Source: Calothrix sp. NIES-2098 (GTDB lineage: Bacteria > Cyanobacteriota > Cyanobacteriia > Cyanobacteriales > Nostocaceae). From it: 64,000 bases of DNA. A program made the translations under genes and the position numbers. Shown piece by piece: positions 63,854 to 64,000 of this stretch; the stretch's first letter is position 1; each line of letters opens with the position of its first letter. Location: assembly GCA_002368175.1 (NCBI GenBank), contig AP018172.1, positions 7,629,001 through 7,693,000 of the forward strand, read 5' to 3'. Below the pieces are notes generated by a model. That model had not been told where the DNA came from. It made no database searches and saw only the letters and a list, made by a program, of their open reading frames with translations.

Positions 63854-64000
63854 CTAAAAACTAAAGGTCGTTCTCAATCCACCAATAACAATATCTTTGT
63901 TATCTGCATCCTGGTTGGGTGCTGTAATCCAGGTGAGAGAGGGCGTAATCGAAATCTTATCGGAGACTCGATGTGCATAGTAAGCTTCGATATGCAGCGA
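63854..64000 (-). CDS. OprB-type porin, C-terminal part only
   Basis: The last 48 residues of a gene cut by the window end, stop TAG at 63854-63856. SLHIEAYYAHRVSDKISITP and a final DIVIGGLRTTFSF, with alternating beta-strand pattern and a C-terminal Phe, match cyanobacterial carbohydrate- or iron-uptake porins of the OprB family with SLH domains. The outer membrane is the likely site. Convergent with the CHAT gene. Confidence 0.82.
   Translation of the reverse strand, partial: SLHIEAYYAHRVSDKISITPSLTWITAPNQDADNKDIVIGGLRTTFSF

Overview
The window is chromosomal DNA of a cyanobacterium, very probably a filamentous nitrogen-fixing one (Nostocales: Nostoc, Calothrix or Tolypothrix-like). The signs are the psbD-psbC photosystem II operon, ycf4, the nitrogen regulator ntcA just behind a perfect GTA-N8-TAC site, an AgrE-type arginine dihydrolase, many HIP1 octamers (GCGATCGC) inside genes, and intergenic heptamer arrays and small structured repeats. 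No rRNA, tRNA, complete insertion sequence, prophage or CRISPR array was seen.

Layout. 1-6.1 kb: a cut coiled-coil gene, a polysaccharide sugar transferase, a HupE-like membrane protein, an ethylene-receptor-type histidine kinase with a damaged ATP site, an ABC exporter half and a membrane protein that looks like a YdcF protein without its core. 6.5-12.6 kb: galE, a secreted protein overlapping a TauE/SafE-ferric-reductase-like fusion, an M28 peptidase and a SUKH-family pair. 13-22 kb: hppD, a DUF1400 hydrolase, a GNAT enzyme, agrE, DUF2085, a manganese-type (yybP-ykoY) leader in front of a UPF0016 exporter, and a TPR protein. 22-37 kb: housekeeping genes (HcyBio/DUF39, GTPase, tpiA, folP, SPFH, second DUF1400 hydrolase, SLBB export protein, ABC ATPase, hisB, fabI). 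37-49 kb: ntcA, the DUF3084-YqgF-DUF3146 trio, an Uma2 gene relic between inverted repeats, pnp, a second GNAT, an SNF2 helicase with a SWIM zinc-finger partner, and two small genes. 49-55 kb: psbC/psbD, ycf4, a lipoprotein cyclophilin and a beta-ketoacyl synthase. 55.7-63.8 kb: a same-strand set of a DUF928 exported protein, a CHASE2-class III cyclase-PilZ-like protein, a decayed CHAT gene copy and an intact exported TPR-CHAT protease. The window ends in the 3' part of an OprB-type porin gene.

How the genes work together. Most are independent core functions: carbon and nitrogen metabolism (tpiA, agrE, ntcA, hisB), lipid and cofactor synthesis (fabI, KAS, folP, hppD), photosystem II and I (psbDC, ycf4), RNA turnover (pnp) and envelope export. 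The accessory parts most worth attention are the DUF928-cyclase-CHAT block, the ethylene-receptor kinase, the riboswitch-controlled manganese exporter and a family of palindromic small repeats whose arms differ by compensatory changes. All names rest on reading the sequence and on memory of protein families; no database search was run.
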